A DNA stretch of 64,000 nucleotides from Hexactinellida sp. DTS-2022 (GCA_028753945.1 JAPNXP010000001.1:5942501-6006500), one strand, 5' to 3'; counted from the first letter of the stretch, positions 1-11,362 are shown. Program-made: numbers and translations. The notes: a model not told the origin generated them from the sequence alone.

Positions 1-315
1 TATCCATAACATATCGTTAAATGTAAACATCCATGTTGAAGCATCTACTAATGTTATTATGCTGCTAGAACCTTGAATATATGAATACTAATTGTTGTTG
101 TTCAATAAATTTTGGCCGGTTAGTGTACATAATTAACTACAAAGTATTTGAATGAGTTCATAGAATGTAAAATCAGAGTTTTCTACATATCTCGAACCAT
201 TAATTCCTTTTATTATGTTGATTCACTTGAGTAATCAAACAGGATGAGTATATAACAATAATACATCCTTCAGAACTCATCAATTCCTTATAATTAAGTT
301 TACACATCTGCACTT

Positions 316-487
316 ATCAGGCCCAACAAGTGTTGCGCAACAGGTTGTCGCACTAACTACCAGGATTGTTCAAGCAGACCAGTGTTCAAATTTCCAAATT
401 AGCCTGAGTTGTCAAATAAGTGGGTATTTTCTTGAATCGGAGGAATTATCAAATCAGCAAATATCCTGTGATTTGCATTAATATTTT
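316..487 (+). pseudogene. Degenerate THAP zinc-finger fragment
   Basis: A short reading shows a CCATGC-RTNY start, a phenylalanine-proline stretch (VFKFPN), a conserved KW, then an SKYPVIC segment after a frame change. This order fits a THAP C2CH DNA-binding domain. The expected start codon reads ATC, a TAG follows KFPN, and a frameshift lies near 430, so it cannot be expressed as it stands. Known family role: site-specific DNA binding at the N-terminus of P-element and THAP9-type transposases. It probably belongs with the P-like fragment at 2045-2850, but that link is inference. Confidence 0.55.
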
Positions 488-939
488 TTTGCATTAATGA
501 TTTCATTCATCATCCCAATAAAATAACCCTCAATAGGGGCGCATACTCGGTACGGCTGGTGCGGCGAACGCCGTACCACTTTTCAGGACGGCTAGATTTG
601 CTGTACCACCTCTATCCATTCGTAATTAACAAATCATTGATGATTTCTCAATTAATGATATAATACTCGCGGATCAAATTCAAATTACTGTTGCGGCGTT
701 GCCGGGAAAGATTCGGAAAACTGCTGTGGCGTCGCCGGACTGCATTCGAATATGTAATGTAGCGACACACATCAAACAGTCAAAGGAGTATAGCGACCTT
801 CAGCTAGAAATATGTGACGAATGTATTACAGCATACCGTGTTGTTATAAGTTCAGGGATTGCAACAGTAGAGAAGTGCATTCCACAGTGGCTTAAAACTG
901 TAGTTCATTGGAAATAGGCATTTAGGTTGCAGTTACTCA

Positions 940-1316
940 AAAGTGAAGTATTATAAACATATACGTACGTAGGTTATTGATAGCTGGGAATTGAATGGCA
1001 TCATCAAAAAATGATTTATGCAGTCTCTTAAGTTTAGGAATGAGTGATTTGTTGTAAATCAATGAAATACATAATTTATGGTTTGTTTTAACAATCTTTT
1101 AATAATCACCCATTGTTATTGTTCAAATATCTTGAACATAGGAGAATATTTGAGATAATGCAATATGACCAATGGACTCCCAAAATATGACTTCCTATAC
1201 GATAATAATACATTACCTGTGTATAGCATTAGCGGATTACGAGATATCAATAAGACACACTGGACCCAAGTTACAGGACACGAGCTGGCAGCCTACAGTC
1301 CTGTATTAAAGTAGTT
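940..1316. repeat. Interspersed repeat ending in a foldback-type terminus
   Basis: The first part (940-1150) recurs in diverged form at 19070-19275. The second part (about 1160-1316) matches the right arm of the foldback element at about 4570-4706, including its ACGAGATATCAATAAGACAC stretch. It is therefore a solo end of that family. No coding potential is seen. Confidence 0.6.
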
Positions 1317-2044
1317 TAAGGGGTGCATCACACTAAATAATCTCCTAATTGTACATAATAACTTCCTTCAATTTCAAAACTCAGCATGAGTTCATAGTTC
1401 GTTGCTCTGATTGATGAAATTGTCCTTAAGTGCTCAGTTCTTTTATTATAGTACAGTATCTGTCATACATTTGCGTAATCACTAAGATACACATCTTAAT
1501 AGGAACGAAAATTAGTTTTTCATTTTCATAGCAACACAAAGTGTCAATGGAATTCACTAAAATATTCAAAGTTGCCAATGTTTCGGAAGCTATAATTTTT
1601 TAAAATAATTATCTCTAGATGTGCTAATTAAGGAAATATATTAATAACGGCTTGAAATTCGTTACCACTTTCTTGTCACTCACTTTGAATATTATCACGA
1701 AAATATTTGAGATTTTTTAATTATGAGATTTGTCGAATAATATGTGACTACAACGAATTCGAATTCAAATTTAGATTTAGCATACTTGAATTGTATTATA
1801 GAGTCTAAATTTAGCTGATACATTTTTGTTAGAAGTAGTTACAAACATCATAATATAAGTTATTTTTGAAATTCCCTAACCACGAATTCGAACCATCAAT
1901 TTCTGTGACTTTTTGAATCCTTCGAGCAGAAGGATCCAAGCTGATAGGAATGTTGAAGCAACCTGTGAAACAAATATCATTAACGAGTTGTTAAATTTAT
2001 AATACTACAACCCAATAGGGAGGCCCCATACTACACTACTCTAT
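1317..2044. other. No gene seen; AT-rich spacer
   Basis: No convincing reading frame, repeat pair or RNA gene was recognised in this AT-rich stretch between two transposon remnants. Confidence 0.4.
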
Positions 2045-2850
2045 TAAGAATTGCTCTTTGCATGAGATACACCTCTAATTCAGGATATCGTTATTTGCAA
2101 AGATTTCTCCCTCTACCAAGAAATTTGCTATTGTATAAGCTAAAGTCACAACCAATCGATACTTGTAAGGCTTACAATCACTGAGAGACGAAATGCTTGA
2201 CGAAATGAATCTACAGCAAGAAGTACCATACGATGGCAGAGAGTTAATATCAGGTTATGATTCTAGCCTGCAGATGTATAGAAGTATTTCTTGCTTTATG
2301 GTTGTCTCTTTGAAGCAGTCAATATATTATCAAGACTACCCCATTAACGAAAATTAACCATCAGGTCGTTCAAGAGGGATAATTAACTGTATAAGCATGC
2401 TTAGCAGAAGAGATTTCAATGTCAGCGCTGTAGTTAGTGACACCATTCCACGAATGTGAGCAAACACCTCAAAGTTAAAACACCCTTGCTCAATGCGTCA
2501 TAATGCAATAGCCAACCCGCTCAACCCAGATAAGAACTTCTACCTACTCTTTGATACTGTACACCTTGTAAAAACATTCGGAACAATCTCTTATCCACTA
2601 AATTTTTCCAAATACCAGCCTTGGAAACAACTCTTGTGAATGTCTTCATTAATATTTCACCAGGGCCTATCTATTGGTCAATTTTTAATCGTGTACATGA
2701 GAAAGATTTAACAATTGAATGTCATGTGAGAAAGGTCCCTAAGATTTCCTATCACGCCTTGCACCCAGGAAACAACAAACAGTCTGTCCCACTAGCACTA
2801 TCAATTTCCCATCCAACCACCATCACAGCAATTCGCCAATATTCTCCGGC
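2045..2850 (+). pseudogene. P-element/THAP9-like transposase remnant
   Basis: Translated pieces in shifting frames show the family order. An RYTS...YRYLQ block is followed by an LPLPRNLL block, then MLDEMNLQ (first catalytic Asp region), then SCFMVVSLK. Next come FDTVHLVK and an RNNLL segment, and finally SVPLALSI, which parallels the SVPLALAV block of the copy at 47.3 kb. Stops and frameshifts interrupt it throughout. P-type transposases cut and paste DNA with an RNase H-like fold. This copy is clearly a different sub-lineage from the P copies at 26-49 kb. A hAT-type terminus starting at 2851 truncates it. Confidence 0.6.
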
Positions 2851-2912
2851 AGTGGCGGCGCCAGGATTTTTAATCAGGGGGGGGTCTGGGGGTGCAGGAG
2901 GGTTTCAGGGGG
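2851..2912. repeat. hAT-type MITE terminus
   Basis: The sequence begins CAGTGGCGGCGCCAGG and runs into a G-rich tract, the usual look of hAT-family inverted-repeat ends. No matching right end was found, so it is a solo end or a truncated element that interrupts the P-like remnant. Confidence 0.5.
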
Positions 2913-4733
2913 GCATAGACTACTTTAATAAAGGACTGTAGGCTGTCAGCTCGGGTCCTGGAACTTTGGTCCATTGAGTTTTATTGATATCTCGTAATCC
3001 GCTAACGCTAGACACATGAAATGTATTATTGTTGTATAGGAAGTCATATTTTTGGAGTCCATTGGTCATATATTGCCTAATCTCAAATATTTGTGGAATG
3101 TGAGTTTTTCGGTTTTCACACCTTTTCCATATATGGTAATAATCTCAAATTCTCGCCTTCAGTTAGAGTTAGACATAAGAAATGTATTATTGTCGAATAG
3201 AAAGTCACATGTAAGGAAGATATTGGCATATGACTATCACTAATCAGCAGTGCTCGACAATCTAGGTGATTTGTTGCCGTTAGCCACCAAGAATATTTCT
3301 TAAGCCACCTAATTTTTCCTTTGGTGGCTTAATTAATCCACCATAATTGTGGATTATTTGACCTTGTGTAGATTATATTTTTTGTAGCATTATTTGTTAT
3401 TATATCAAAAGTTTGTTAACCATCATTGGTTTGTTAAACCAGCCATTGTTTACCGATTTAAATCGGTATGAGGTCCAACTGGCTCCTTTCCACCTTTTAC
3501 ACAGTCGCCCAAACAATTCAAAATGTGATTCACGCACAAAGATTTCTCTTCGATCTTTGAGACTCCCTGGATTATTTGGCATTGCCTCAATCCAACTATT
3601 CCGTTCATTGTAATCAGTATGAAAACGGAGTACAAACTATTGCCTACCTATACAATTATATCCTGCACAATGCTTTGGCATAATTCGTATCCTGATGTCA
3701 GTCTCTAAGACGCTTTGCGTGAATGCAACTGATAAACAAAATACTATTATAAAGAGCTGAACTATTAATAATCAATGGTGTTTCAACAAATGTCAATAGA
3801 TCAGTATTAGTCAAAAATCCATAACTAACATAATTTCCTAAATTTACAGATCGATGCTAAATAATCATTCTGGCTCTTTTATAAACTCTACTCATAACAT
3901 TTGTATACTATACTATCAATAAATTTAACCATAAAAATTACTATCATTTGTACACTATTCGATTTTTCCTCTTAAGTAGCGGATCTAGAAGTGGGCAGGC
4001 ACCCCACCTAAGCCCCTCTGTCGTCTTCTCACAAGAACTTGTAGATACTAGTTGTAAAATAAGTAGGTAAACTATGATACTACGAGTTATTAAACTAATT
4101 ACTAAAGTGCTCGACAAAATGTAATTTTGATGGTGACTAATTAAGCCACCACCTCACTTTTATGGTGGCTAAAGAATAAACAATGGCTGGTTTAACAAAC
4201 CAATGAAACTTCTGATGCCGTAAAACAACACTAATATTATTAACAAATAATTCAACAAAATAGAATCTACACAAAGTCAAATAATCCACAATTATGGTGG
4301 ATTAATTAAGCCACCAAAGGCAAAATTTGGTGGCTTTTAAAAAAAATATTTTTGGTGGCTAACGGCAACAAACCACCTAATTTGTCGAGCACTGCTGATT
4401 AGTGATAGTCAAATGCCAATATCTTCCTTACATGTGACTTTCTATTCGACAATAATACATTTCTTATGTCTAACTCTAACTGAAGGCGAGAATTTGAGAC
4501 TATTACCATATATGGAAAAAGTGTGAAACCGCAAAACTCACATTCCACAAATATTTGAGATTAGGCAATATATGACCAATGGACTCCAAAAATATGACTT
4601 CCTATACGACAATGATACATTTCCTGTGTCTAGCGTTAGCGGATTACGAGATATCAATAAGACACAATGGACCCAAGTTTCAGGACCCGAGCTGGCAGCC
4701 TACTCCCATATTAAAGTAGTCTATGCAGGGGGG
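2913..4733. mobile_element. Foldback element with arms of about 500 bp
   Basis: A long inverted repeat runs from GCATAGACTACTTTAATA at 2913 inward to about 3440, and again on the other strand from 4733 inward to about 4185. Inside the arms are secondary repeats around GTGGCTTAATTAATCCACC. The loop (3440-4185) has no gene and includes another hAT-like end near 3976. Superfamily is unknown. A solo end lies at about 1160-1316. Confidence 0.65.
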
Positions 4734-5051
4734 GGCACAATTAATTTATATTTTTTTAATGATCTGTTTTGTCAGAAATGGACCCCCCTGCAGATTTGGA
4801 CCGGGGGGTCCATTTCTGACAAATTTTACTTTGCTTGGCAGAAATGGACCCCCCCTGCAGAAATGGACCCCCCTTTCTATAACATTTATATACATTTCTT
4901 TGATTTCTTTTCTCATTCTACTTTCACATATATTCTAATAGGTTATCTCTATATTTCATACAACAAAAGATTACATTTTGAATGTACAAATTATTTTTTA
5001 GTGAATAACCAATACTTCATAGTGATTTACGCAGGAAAGTTGCTTATTTAG

Positions 5052-5127
5052 TGTAACCTCGATTATCCAGACTCTTTGGGACCACTCAAACAAGTTCGGA
5101 TTATCTACAGTCCGGATAACTGAGGTT
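5052..5127. repeat. Small mariner/pogo-type palindrome
   Basis: TAACCTCGATTATCC and its imperfect reverse complement GGATAACTGAGGTTA face each other about 45 bp apart. This resembles short Tc1/mariner-superfamily MITE ends. It lies between the left end of the Ginger-like element and its integrase. Confidence 0.45.
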
Positions 5128-5523
5128 ATTTATGTTTTGACAAAAACAGTTGTACTGTACATACGAAAAAACTTACATTAGATCTAACTATGACATTTCT
5201 ATTTCATTCTGATAGATTTAATTCCAGTAAATTCATGAAATTCATTTGTAATACAAATGTGTTGCGTACAAGTTACAACATTCCACTAATAGCACAAAGA
5301 AAGTGTTGGTTCAACAGTTATATTAACATTTGAAGTTTGAACATTGCAAATTAGTACCAAACTTACGTAATAATTGATGCAATAATTTGTCACCTCAAAA
5401 AATGAAGTAATCAAAATAAAATAAAGTTTTTGATTACCATTTGTTACATAATGTATCTAGTCACAAATTCAAATTCACTATAAAATGTAGAAACTAAATG
5501 CAAGAAAATCTATACACTTTACA

Positions 5524-7007
5524 TTGACATTCTCATCTACCTTCAAAACAATGGACCCCTCCGAATATGAACTCATATTGTCATACTTGATGACCGACTC
5601 GTACCCCCATGGATTTACAAAAGATCAGAAGAGGAATTTACGAAAGAGAGCCTCCAAATATCTTGCTATAAATGACAAGCTTGTTAAGCTCTCTGAAGGT
5701 AAGCAACTCCTTGTAATCAAAACTGATGATATTCCCAGTATTCTGAGAGAAATCCACGATAATGTTGGACACCAATGTGCACGTTACTCATATAATATCG
5801 CGAAAGCCCGGTATTTTTGGCCTGGGATGCTAAAGCAAATTCGTTCTTACGTGGACAATTGTATTCGCTGTCAAAAGAATCAGCCTACACTGAAAGCTAC
5901 CAGTATACCACAACAAACTCTCCCAGTTATTACTAAGGTGTGGTTTCGTGTAGGAATGGACCTTACTGGCCCACTTGTCAATTCCGAAGGGTACAAGTAT
6001 ATATTAACTATGATGGACCACTTACTAAGTGGATAGAAACTCGCCCACTTAGATCTAAGGAAGCGAAAGAGGTAGCAAAAGGGTTATTCTCCATTTACTG
6101 TCGACAGGGAGCACCTGTACAAATTATTTGTGATAACGGGACTGAGTTTACAAACAAAATTTCCAAAGCCCTGCATGATGCTTATGATTGTAAGCTAATC
6201 TTCTCAGCCCCATACCACCCTCAAACCAATGGGTTAGTTGAATCTGCCCACAAAGCACTCAAAAGATGCCTAGTGAAATCGTTGGATGAAAAGAATGAAA
6301 ATTGGGCTCAATATCTTGACGAAATCACCTTTTCTCTTAACATAAGACCCCGAGATACTACAGGATTCTCAGCATTTGAATTAATGCATGGGTCACGTAA
6401 GCCTCGCTTACCAACAGAGGCAGAAAATCTTGCAATGCTATATCCTGATGTGGCTATTGAAGAATCACAGTCTCTGGGGAATGACACACGTGAAGATACA
6501 ACAACGGAACTAATTCAGTCCATGCAAGCTGCACAAGCTAACGATCATGTTGTAGCTGGCGAACTTCTAACGCGCTCAAATGAGTTGATGAAGAGACGCC
6601 ATGACAAGAAACTTAACCCGATCACCTTCAATAATCTGGATAAAACAGACGAAGTCCTCATTGAAAATGTCTACCAAAAGAAGAAAGGAGGGAAATTTCA
6701 TGATAAATGGCTTGGTCCTTATAGAATTGCTAAATTAAATCGTAATACAGTCAAAATATATCGTAACAAATCCATCCAACGCGTGAAAAGATCCAAAGTT
6801 AAGCTCCTCAAAAGATTGACTCCCATAAATTCTGCCGACCAACAAGCCACAAAATCTCAGCGCTTATCAACTGAAATAGAAACCTCTACTATCGAATATT
6901 ACAAGCTGAAGATACACCATCCATTGGCGCCGAAGAAACGGGATTTGCGACGATATCACCTCCTAGGCATACCCGCCAAGACACGATTGATAAACTCAAC
7001 TCAATGA
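5524..7007 (+). pseudogene. Ginger/gypsy-type integrase (one frameshift)
   Basis: The product would catalyse strand transfer of the element. The first frame (5524-6036) has an H2C2 zinc finger: HDNVGH, then CIRCQ about 30 residues later. It also has the first catalytic Asp in GMDLTGPL. The second frame (5940-7007) continues from the KWIETRPL block. It has the second Asp in IICDNGTEF and the Glu in NGLVESAHK, giving exact D-35-E spacing, then a GPY/F motif (KWLGPYRI) and basic residues. The frames overlap by about 100 bp and the homology switches near 6020, where one base appears lost. Either this copy is inactivated or a programmed shift is used; loss is more likely. Start may be 5524 or the ATG at 5551. 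Confidence 0.85.
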
Positions 7008-7237
7008 AAAGTTTAATTATCAACTCAATCAAAACAAATATTCCTCTGTCTGATCTCCATCGGGAACTTCACATACGACACGATATGAAATTTAAAGATT
7101 TATTCAATTGGAGAACTGACCGTTACCCATCCTATTATACAGAGTATGCTCAAGAAGATCAATTGGAAACCACCTATGAAATGTCTAACTTGTTGGCTCA
7201 ATGGTATTTAGATAGTTTTGAGATAAAAAATACCTGA
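7004..7237 (+). CDS. Small open frame between integrase and peptidase
   Basis: This 77-codon frame overlaps the integrase stop by 4 bp (ATGA). No family was recognised. It contains RYPSYYTEY, loosely like the aromatic YPYY motif reported near the C-terminus of Ginger integrases, and acidic and aromatic residues after it. Its frame ends just after a run of six A at about 7225-7230. One base fewer there would join it to the frame of the downstream peptidase, which is open from 7227. It may thus be a linker of a longer polyprotein rather than a separate gene. Confidence 0.4.
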   Translation: MKSLIINSIKTNIPLSDLHRELHIRHDMKFKDLFNWRTDRYPSYYTEYAQEDQLETTYEMSNLLAQWYLDSFEIKNT

Positions 7238-7292
7238 GTACCAATACACAGGTAAGGATTTCGATTTTGCAACTCGCTGGACAGGAGAGAGC

Positions 7293-8228
7293 ATGGACTA
7301 TTCTACGAATGTTCTTCTACCTGTTGTTCAACAGTTGCTAGCAACTTCTAAAGCATCGAAAAACAGTGATAATACTCTAGCCACACCTGTATCACTTCTT
7401 CTGGAAGATTCATGTGTTACTTGGGGTGGTCAATTCGAAGGAAATGAATTAGTCAATACTTGTCCGGTTGACAATTTCATAACTCTACTAAATTTGCACT
7501 CGCATAAAGTCTCTTCGGCTCTTCGGTTAGCAAATGTTTCTCCATCTCAGCGTCTGCAAACCATATTATCACATATAACTTCCCGTGAATTCGATGAATT
7601 GAGGAACTGGCTAGCTCCTCAACTTGGAGTGCGACTTGTCAACTTTCGGTTTGACTTTCTTGGATACGAAGGGGCAATGGTGCAGTTGTTAATTAATCTA
7701 TATATCTGTTCCGATCGTTACGAAGTCGTCTTCCAGTGCTGGAGTTGCAGTTATCAATCAGAGAAGAAATTAAACTTGCTTTCTGTGCTAACATTCAAAG
7801 AAAATTACCAAAAGACCATTGATTTCCAAATCAAAACAGCTTTTTCATGCTTAAAGTGTCGAGATCCAAATGCCAAATTAGAATCTCTTAGTCAGAAATT
7901 TGTTCAAGTTCCCCCTCTCATCATTCTTGAGGTCGGTCATGTTAACAATGTCTCACTAATTCGTGAAACTGACATCGAAAATCAAATCAACATTACACAC
8001 GACCAAGATCAACTACATTACTCCTTACTCGGATATACTGTACATAGTGGCCTTCATTTCACAATGAGAACCAAACTGAAAGATGAATGGTATACATATG
8101 ATGGCATAGAACGTCCGAAGGTTAAGCGAGTTGATTTTAGTCCCAATATGCCTTCATTAGGACAGATTAATTGCATCGTTTATGTGTTATCTTATGGTAC
8201 TACTCCTAATGAACAATTTTCGATTTAA
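7293..8228 (+). CDS. USP-like cysteine peptidase in a transposon
   Basis: An intact 311-residue frame shows the layout of peptidase family C19 (ubiquitin-specific proteases). It has a candidate nucleophile Cys57 in NTCPVDNFITLL, and a zinc-finger insert with CWSC (149, 152) and CLKC (186, 189). A His box follows, GLHFTMR with His255, then WYTYDG with Asp270. Such enzymes remove ubiquitin or SUMO from proteins; the short form and CPVDNF box recall USPL1-like isopeptidases. No membrane segment or signal peptide is seen. It sits 55 bp after the small frame and inside the Ginger-like inverted repeats, so it is probably transposon cargo. The substrate cannot be inferred. Confidence 0.65.
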   Translation: MDYSTNVLLPVVQQLLATSKASKNSDNTLATPVSLLLEDSCVTWGGQFEGNELVNTCPVDNFITLLNLHSHKVSSALRLANVSPSQRLQTILSHITSREFDELRNWLAPQLGVRLVNFRFDFLGYEGAMVQLLINLYICSDRYEVVFQCWSCSYQSEKKLNLLSVLTFKENYQKTIDFQIKTAFSCLKCRDPNAKLESLSQKFVQVPPLIILEVGHVNNVSLIRETDIENQINITHDQDQLHYSLLGYTVHSGLHFTMRTKLKDEWYTYDGIERPKVKRVDFSPNMPSLGQINCIVYVLSYGTTPNEQFSI

Positions 8229-8301
8229 TTATCGCATTGTAGTAACTCATTTATTAAAAACCAATACTAGAAATGAAGCTTTATAGTCGGCCGAAAAAGA
8301 G

Positions 8302-8710
8302 TAGACCTCTGCGCGGGGCGGGTTAAAAAACGCGGGTTTCGGGACCAGCGGATTCTTGCAGGTCAAAGGTTCTAAATATTTTGCGGGGCGGGGCGGGTGC
8401 GGGTCCGAGATTCTTCTTGCGGGTCAGTGCGGGTTGGTGCAAGTGTTCTTGCTAAGTCTCTTGGAGGGGAAGTCCCCCCTATTGTAACAATGTACCCCTC
8501 TTCAGTGCCTAAACAAACCTAATGATCAATATTACCTCCAGATGGCAGTAGTGTTGCGATCGAAAGAGTTTTATTGTACAATTATTCCGTAATCCCATAT
8601 AATTAACTGAGAAATCGCTGTTTTAATATAGCCCAAAAACGGTCTGTTCTTGCGGGGCGGGGCGGGGCGGGGCGGGTGAGGGACCCGTATACGACCCGCG
8701 CAGAGGTCTG
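8302..8710. mobile_element. GC-rich hAT-type MITE
   Basis: Ends match as TAGACCTCTGCGCG and, on the other strand, CAGACCTCTGCGCG. The interior is rich in GCGGG repeats. Flanks AAAAAGAG and ATAAAGAA agree at 6 of 8 positions, fitting an aged 8-bp duplication. It sits inside the right part of the Ginger-like element, so it is younger than that insertion. Confidence 0.65.
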
Positions 8711-9050
8711 ATAAAGAAACATTAAAGAAATGTATATAAATGTTATAGAAAGGGGGGTCCATTTCTGCAGGGGGGTCCTTTTCTGCCAAGCAAAGTAAAA
8801 TTTGTCAGAAATGGACCCCCCGGTCCAAATCTGCAGGGGGGTCCATTTCTGACAAAACAGATCCATTACAAGACTATAGTAAAAGTTTAAGAATCCCATC
8901 AAATTTATAGTAATAAAGGAGCTACAGCAGAGGAGGGAATTGTCGATTGTACAGCGGTGAAGGCATTTAGGAATACTTGAAAATTTCATAATTAGATTAA
9001 ATTAAAATTATTTGCCATTTTTTAATGAAATTTAGAATGTCGCCATTTTT

Positions 9051-9388
9051 TGATTTAGTAGCCTTTGGGGTATGAAATATATCCCTATTTTAGTATTCCT
9101 ATTATAAAATTATTAGAAAGTAGAAAGTAACTGAAATTTATGATATTTGAATTTTTTTTCATTAACAAAAATTGTTACCGTCATCATTAAATGGCGCCTG
9201 AATAGCTTAACCACAAATCTGAGATTCTCAAAAGTGGTTCCATTGGACTCGCAATGGTTGATTACCCCATATACAATCCAAATAATAACAATAGAAGGCA
9301 TAATTTATCCTAGAATGAAATTTAGAAACTGGCCTTCTATTTTTTTGGCCTTCTCGGTGACATACACGGCCGTATATTAAGTAGGCCA
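9051..9388. repeat. Direct repeat, copy 1 (LTR-like)
   Basis: Begins TGATTTAGTAG and ends GTAGGCCA, and recurs in the same orientation at 10282-10616 with scattered changes and small indels. TG...CA ends and spacing resemble a miniature LTR pair, but no primer binding site or polypurine tract was convincing. Confidence 0.6.
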
Positions 9389-10281
9389 TGGGTGCATAGT
9401 GGCACAGGATGATAATTTTTGAACAAATCAAAAAAGGATTGAATTGAAAGCTTCTACAATTGATTATTCGAAATCGGAGAATACGAATTGGTAATCGAAA
9501 TAGGAATATTTCATGTAATTTGAATACACTATCTTCCATTGTTAAACCTACTATAGTACTATTTTCAATGGGAAATGTTGAGTGGTCGAATACTTATGTC
9601 CGGGGTATATGTATCGATTATTAATAATATTATTTCATCTAGTAATGACTTCAATAGAGCAATTCGTCGAAGCTCTCCATAAACTCAGCTATGATAGCTT
9701 CGATACCGTAACTTCAACCTCACTGGTAGGGCTTTACAGAAGAAATCATTGATTTTTTTATAAATCAAAATCATTCAAAAATAAGTAATGTAAAATCAAT
9801 CAAAATCAAATCATTAAAAATGTGAGATTTAAAAAAATCAATCATCAAATCATTTTGATTCAGTGCAGAAAATCATCAAAAATCAAAATCAAATCATTTC
9901 CAAATTACGAAGATATAATTAGTTTATTCTTTTTACTCCCGACCCTTTGAACGAGATCAAATTAATTAATTAATTAATTAGTATACACAATAACAGATTT
10001 ATAATAGGTGATCTAAGAATCTTAATCAATATAATAGCTATAAGTTTATAACAACAAATAACTTTGGTTATTTGGAGCGGGAAATAAAAATACATGTTAC
10101 CATAAATTAGTAATCCTTTTCAGATGTACCTATTAAAAAGGTCAAAATAACTGATTCCGAGGAGACTAATAAGCGGAGTCGATAGTAATAGTATACACGT
10201 TTGTATATTTCACTTAATAAACTGGAGCAACTAAGACTATTGATAATGGGTTGTTCCTGGTCAAGTGATCTGGTTTTTGTG
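9389..10281. other. Spacer between direct repeats; degraded repeats
   Basis: No gene seen. Positions about 9400-9605 resemble a decayed half of the Tc1-type MITE at 15094-15572, sharing the run from a GGATGATAATTTT-like stretch to GTCGAATACTTATG. About 9745-9905 is A/T-rich AATCAAAATC simple sequence. Confidence 0.5.
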
Positions 10282-10616
10282 TGATTTAGTAGGCTTTCGG
10301 GTATGAAATATATCCCTATTTAGTATTCCTGTTTTAAAATTATTATAAAGTAGCAAGAAAATGAAATTTATGACATTTTACTTTTTAAAATTTTACTATA
10401 GATTGTTACCGTCACCATGAAATGGCGCCTAAACAACTTAACCACAATCTCAGATTCTCAAAAGTGGTTCCATTGACTCGCGATGGTTGATTACCCCATA
10501 TACAATGCAAATAATAACAAAAGGAGGCATAGTTTAGCTTAGAATGAAAATTGGAAACTGGCCTCTCGTTTCATGGCCTTCTCGGCGACATATTTAGCCG
10601 TATATTAAGTAGGCCA
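10282..10616. repeat. Direct repeat, copy 2 (LTR-like)
   Basis: Second copy of the 9051-9388 repeat, same orientation, 335 bp, with the same TG...CA boundaries. Confidence 0.6.
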
Positions 10617-10801
10617 TGTACCTACCTATATCACCTTTGTGGAGTGGAATCATCCTAGGACTTATTAGTGTAGCGGATAAGAACAAGAATAACATCTTTA
10701 ACAACGACATTGTGGAGAATTGGATGCGAAATTTTGGAATCCAAAACTAATTTTAGGCCTGGAAATTTGAAACAATTGTTATATCCTGGTATAGTGAGTA
10801 G

Positions 10802-11362
10802 CAGGGAATGAAAGGTTCACGAACGGACTGAATTGACGCAATTCAGTTCATCTTAAATTGACGCACGTTCAGTTCGTTCAAGTTCGCCTCCTAAATTCAG
10901 CTCCACCAGCGTTCGTTCAGTTCGTTCACGGGCTAACCCGCGTTCGTTCAATCCGTTCAATCCGTTCAATCAGTTCAATTAAGTTCGTTCAGTTCGTTCA
11001 GTTCGTTCAATTCGTTCGGTCAGTTCGTTTCGAACTATTCCGTTTATGATACCGGTTAAGAAGCTAGAATCTAAGCTAAGAGACATGAGTCCACTAGGGA
11101 TGTCCGTTATTAGCACTTTTGCAGTCACCTATTATATTTAATGGATCCACATTTATAATTTATCTTTATTCAGTTTAGTTCGTTCAGTTCAGTTCGTTCA
11201 ATCCGTTCAATTCGTTCAATTCAGTTCGTTCAGTTCGTTCAGTTCGTTCAATTGCCGTTCGTAAACCGTTGGCGTTCGTTCAGTTCGTTCACCGTGAATC
11301 CCTTAAAAGCCCTGCGTTCAGTTCGTTCAGTTCAAGTTCGTTCGTGAACCTTTCATTCCCTG
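10802..11362. mobile_element. hAT MITE filled with TTCAGTTCG-like repeats
   Basis: Inverted ends CAGGGAATGAAAGGTTCACG are flanked by a perfect 8-bp duplication GTGAGTAG at 10794-10801 and 11363-11370. Much of the interior is irregular short repeats of the TTCGTTCAG type that resemble the subterminal sequence. Non-autonomous hAT elements leave 8-bp duplications and CAGGG-type ends, so the class is secure. Confidence 0.85.

Larger units (their letters stand above)
4765..8859 (+). mobile_element. Ginger-like DNA transposon
   Basis: Terminal inverted repeats of about 139 bp start TGTTTTGTCAGAAATGGACC (4765-4903 and 8721-8859). They are flanked on both sides by GATC, which fits a 4-bp target duplication, though being palindromic it could belong to the repeat. 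Inside are a gypsy-like integrase (5524-7007), a small open frame (7004-7237) and a USP-like peptidase (7293-8228), all on the plus strand. Integrase-bearing DNA transposons with TGT ends and 4-bp duplications are described as Ginger. A separate GC-rich MITE has jumped in at 8302-8710. Confidence 0.75.

Noticed and set aside
699..917. 72-codon open frame starting MPGKIRK
   Set aside because: No recognisable motif, no homologous copy in the window, and length expected by chance; not listed as a gene.
4572..5051. 159-codon frame across a foldback arm and the Ginger left end
   Set aside because: It spans the junction of two transposons and their repeats, so it cannot be an ancestral gene.
5524..8228. 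Idea that the integrase region is a gypsy retrotransposon or endogenous virus
   Set aside because: No reverse transcriptase, gag, LTRs or primer binding site are present, while inverted ends flanked by GATC bracket the genes, which fits a DNA transposon.
10858..11049. 63-codon frame with repeated FVQFVQ
   Set aside because: Produced by the TTCAGTTCG repeats of a hAT MITE, not a protein.
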